From: Nitrospirales bacterium
GTDB lineage: Bacteria; Nitrospirota; Nitrospiria; Nitrospirales; UBA8639
Direction: 5' to 3'
NCBI GenBank assembly: GCA_013817135.1
Contig: JACDDF010000125.1
Span: forward strand, 1 to 6,740
Length of the DNA stretch: 6,740 nt
The notes beneath the pieces are model-generated. The model saw nothing but the letters and a program-made list of their open reading frames with translations, was not told the origin of the DNA and did no database searches. This document shows, one piece after another, positions 5,566 through 6,740 of the stretch; position 1 is the stretch's first letter, and the number at the start of each line of letters is the position of its first letter. A program made the translations under genes and the position numbers.

Positions 5566-6135
5566 ATGAAAAGAAACCAAGCACTTTTGTCTTTTATCCT
5601 CATCATCGGTATTGAAACCTTCTGCTTATGCTTAATCCCTGTCTCACCTACTCACGTAAATTCGGCTGATATCGCATGGGTTCTTTCGTCTTCTACGCTT
5701 GGATCACCATTGCCTCTACAAATGATCCACCCGAAGGATTCCACCCACAGCGACGACACACTAGCCGCCCTAACTATCTACCTGGAAGCCCGTGGGGAAA
5801 GTTTTGCTGGAAAGTTGGCCGTCGCGGCCGTCATTCGGAACCGAATGACTCACAAATACCACAGCGATGGCACAGTCAAAGGCACGGTTCTTCGTGCCAA
5901 ACAGTTTGAACCATGGATGGGGCGGAATCCAGAAGAAGTGAAATTTGATCAAACTAATCGAATCATGCAAGAAAGTTTGTTAGCCTGGAGGCTTGTGCAA
6001 GATGGCCGAAAGGTGGTGGATGGGGCTGTGCTGTTTTATAATCCCCAACTGGTCAAAACTCCCCGTTGGGCTCAGGTTAACCGCAAAGTGGCCAAAATTG
6101 GCGGACACGAATTCTTCAATAAGCACACCATTTAA
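5566..6135 (+). CDS. Exported SleB-family cell wall hydrolase
   Basis: A complete 189-residue protein of the SleB/Hydrolase_2 family, whose members act on peptidoglycan as lytic enzymes (spore cortex lysis in Bacillus; general wall remodelling in Gram-negatives). Residues 1-34 are an export signal: Lys2-Arg3, then a long hydrophobic run of about 6-26, with possible cleavage after VNSA. The catalytic domain fills about 62-185. It begins with LTIYLEARGE, where Glu74 is the conserved catalytic acid, then AAVIRNRM at 87-94, a KQFEPWMG block at 112-119 matching the family's QFS/W segment, GAVLFYNP at 153-160 and IGGHEFF at 178-184 with His181. The domain is of normal size with no LysM or peptidoglycan-binding repeat. 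The ATG has a modest AAGGG site five bases upstream. It is divergent from the TPR-like gene and convergent with fliA, so it is probably monocistronic. It is not evidence for sporulation. Confidence 0.9.
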   Translation: MKRNQALLSFILIIGIETFCLCLIPVSPTHVNSADIAWVLSSSTLGSPLPLQMIHPKDSTHSDDTLAALTIYLEARGESFAGKLAVAAVIRNRMTHKYHSDGTVKGTVLRAKQFEPWMGRNPEEVKFDQTNRIMQESLLAWRLVQDGRKVVDGAVLFYNPQLVKTPRWAQVNRKVAKIGGHEFFNKHTI

Positions 6136-6740
6136 CTAGTCATCCGCTACCCGCGGTTTTCGTAAATTCTTAGGCCGAGGCGCACTCGGTCCCCCATCCT
6201 CAATACGTTTCAACTCTATGCGTAAATGTCGGAGTGCACCGGAATGCACCCGACAGACCCCAGATTCGGTAAGACCCATTTGGTGACCAATTTCTTTCAT
6301 CGTCAATCCGATGTGATAATAGGATTGCAGTACCTCTTGCTGGCGTGCCGATAATGTCTCAAGCGCTGCTGACAATGCCGCCTTCATTTCTGCATCCGCA
6401 CAGGCCACAAAAGGGTCCAGAGGGTTAACATCCGGCAAAACATCACGAAGCGTACATTCGTCTTCTCCCTGCCCAACCGGCTCATCCAGACTAATTAAAC
6501 GAGGATCACAGCCTCCCACTCCCTCTATTTCATCAATGGGTACGCCCAATAGCGTGGCCAATTCCTGTGTAGTCGGTGGCATCCCGTTTTTCTGAAGATG
6601 CTCTTCAACAATCTGTCGCACTTGATCTCGGCGAGATCGAACGGACCGAGGAACCCAATCCATTGCCCGAATTTCATCTAACATCATGCCACGGATGCGA
6701 TATTCGGCAAATGTTCGAAATTTGATATCCCGTGTTGGAT
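6136..6740 (-). CDS. fliA: Flagellar sigma factor FliA (sigma 28), 5' end missing
   Basis: The last 200 residues of a sigma70-family factor, running off the right edge. The visible part opens with RDIKFRTFAEYRIRG then MMLDEIRAMDWVPRSVR, the very characteristic region 2.4/3 junction of FliA, which recognises flagellar and chemotaxis promoters and is held by anti-sigma FlgM. Region 3 follows (RSRRDQVRQIVEEHL to about VPIDEIEGV), then an acidic linker with SLDEP, then region 4 beginning ALETLSARQQEVLQSYY with the helix-turn-helix LTMKEIGHQMGLTESGVCRV at fragment residues 145-164. About 40-60 N-terminal residues are missing, judged from the usual 235-260 length. The methionines near 6687 are internal, not starts, because the homology continues upstream. 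A Lys/Arg/Pro tail of about 20 residues follows region 4. Its presence implies a motile organism and that flagellar genes probably lie beyond the right edge. Confidence 0.93.
   Translation of the reverse strand, partial: PTRDIKFRTFAEYRIRGMMLDEIRAMDWVPRSVRSRRDQVRQIVEEHLQKNGMPPTTQELATLLGVPIDEIEGVGGCDPRLISLDEPVGQGEDECTLRDVLPDVNPLDPFVACADAEMKAALSAALETLSARQQEVLQSYYHIGLTMKEIGHQMGLTESGVCRVHSGALRHLRIELKRIEDGGPSAPRPKNLRKPRVADD

Noticed and set aside
5395..5580. A 61-codon minus-strand frame overlapping the hydrolase start
   Set aside because: It runs through AT-rich intergenic DNA, is rich in Phe/Lys from A/T tracts, overlaps the hydrolase start and has no ribosome site.
6676..6687. Methionine pair as a possible start of a short sigma-like protein
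   Set aside because: The frame continues upstream to the window edge with FliA region 2 sequence, so these are internal codons.
1..6740. CRISPR array, transposon ends, tRNA or rRNA
   Set aside because: I looked for regularly spaced repeats, transposase motifs with terminal repeats, and cloverleaf-like or rRNA sequence on both strands and found none.

Overview
The window looks like ordinary chromosome from a flagellated, Gram-negative-type bacterium. Moderate base composition and the protein flavour (PP2C phosphatase, RecN, thioredoxin, a lineage-restricted secreted helical-repeat protein, a SleB-family hydrolase and FliA) remind me of Nitrospirota/Nitrospira. That placement is an impression from sequence style, not a search result. 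I see no tRNA, rRNA, CRISPR array, insertion sequence or phage gene.

Layout, left to right. (1) Positions 1-900, plus strand: the last 40 codons of a protein with an RNase H-like (YprB-type) tail, overlapping by ATGA a complete PP2C-family Ser/Thr phosphatase. (2) Positions 922-1662, minus strand: a complete Fe(II)/2-oxoglutarate-type oxygenase, convergent with the phosphatase. (3) Positions 1663-2297: a 635-base stretch with no convincing intact gene. It holds protein-like open segments on both strands that lack usable start signals and may be remnants. (4) Positions 2298-4401, minus strand: a thioredoxin gene (GTG start, strong ribosome binding site) followed after 25 bases by recN, behind a good sigma70-type promoter at 4450-4479. 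(5) Positions 4565-5125, minus strand: an exported, TPR-like hypothetical protein; its start is decided by a ribosome binding site internal to the longest open frame. (6) Positions 5126-5565: a 440-base AT-rich divergent intergenic region with several short inverted repeats. (7) Positions 5566-6135, plus strand: an exported SleB-family cell wall hydrolase. (8) Positions 6136-6740, minus strand: the C-terminal 200 residues of the flagellar sigma factor FliA, whose stop abuts the hydrolase stop with no base between.

Functionally the window is a patchwork: signalling (PP2C), redox (thioredoxin), DNA repair (RecN), envelope (SleB hydrolase, secreted TPR-like protein) and motility (FliA). Only the RNase-like/PP2C pair and the thioredoxin/recN pair look co-transcribed. 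I found no clear sign of a new multi-gene system. The least explained parts are the 635-base region before recN, the secreted TPR-like protein, the oxygenase of unknown substrate, and a hairpin overlapping the thioredoxin promoter.
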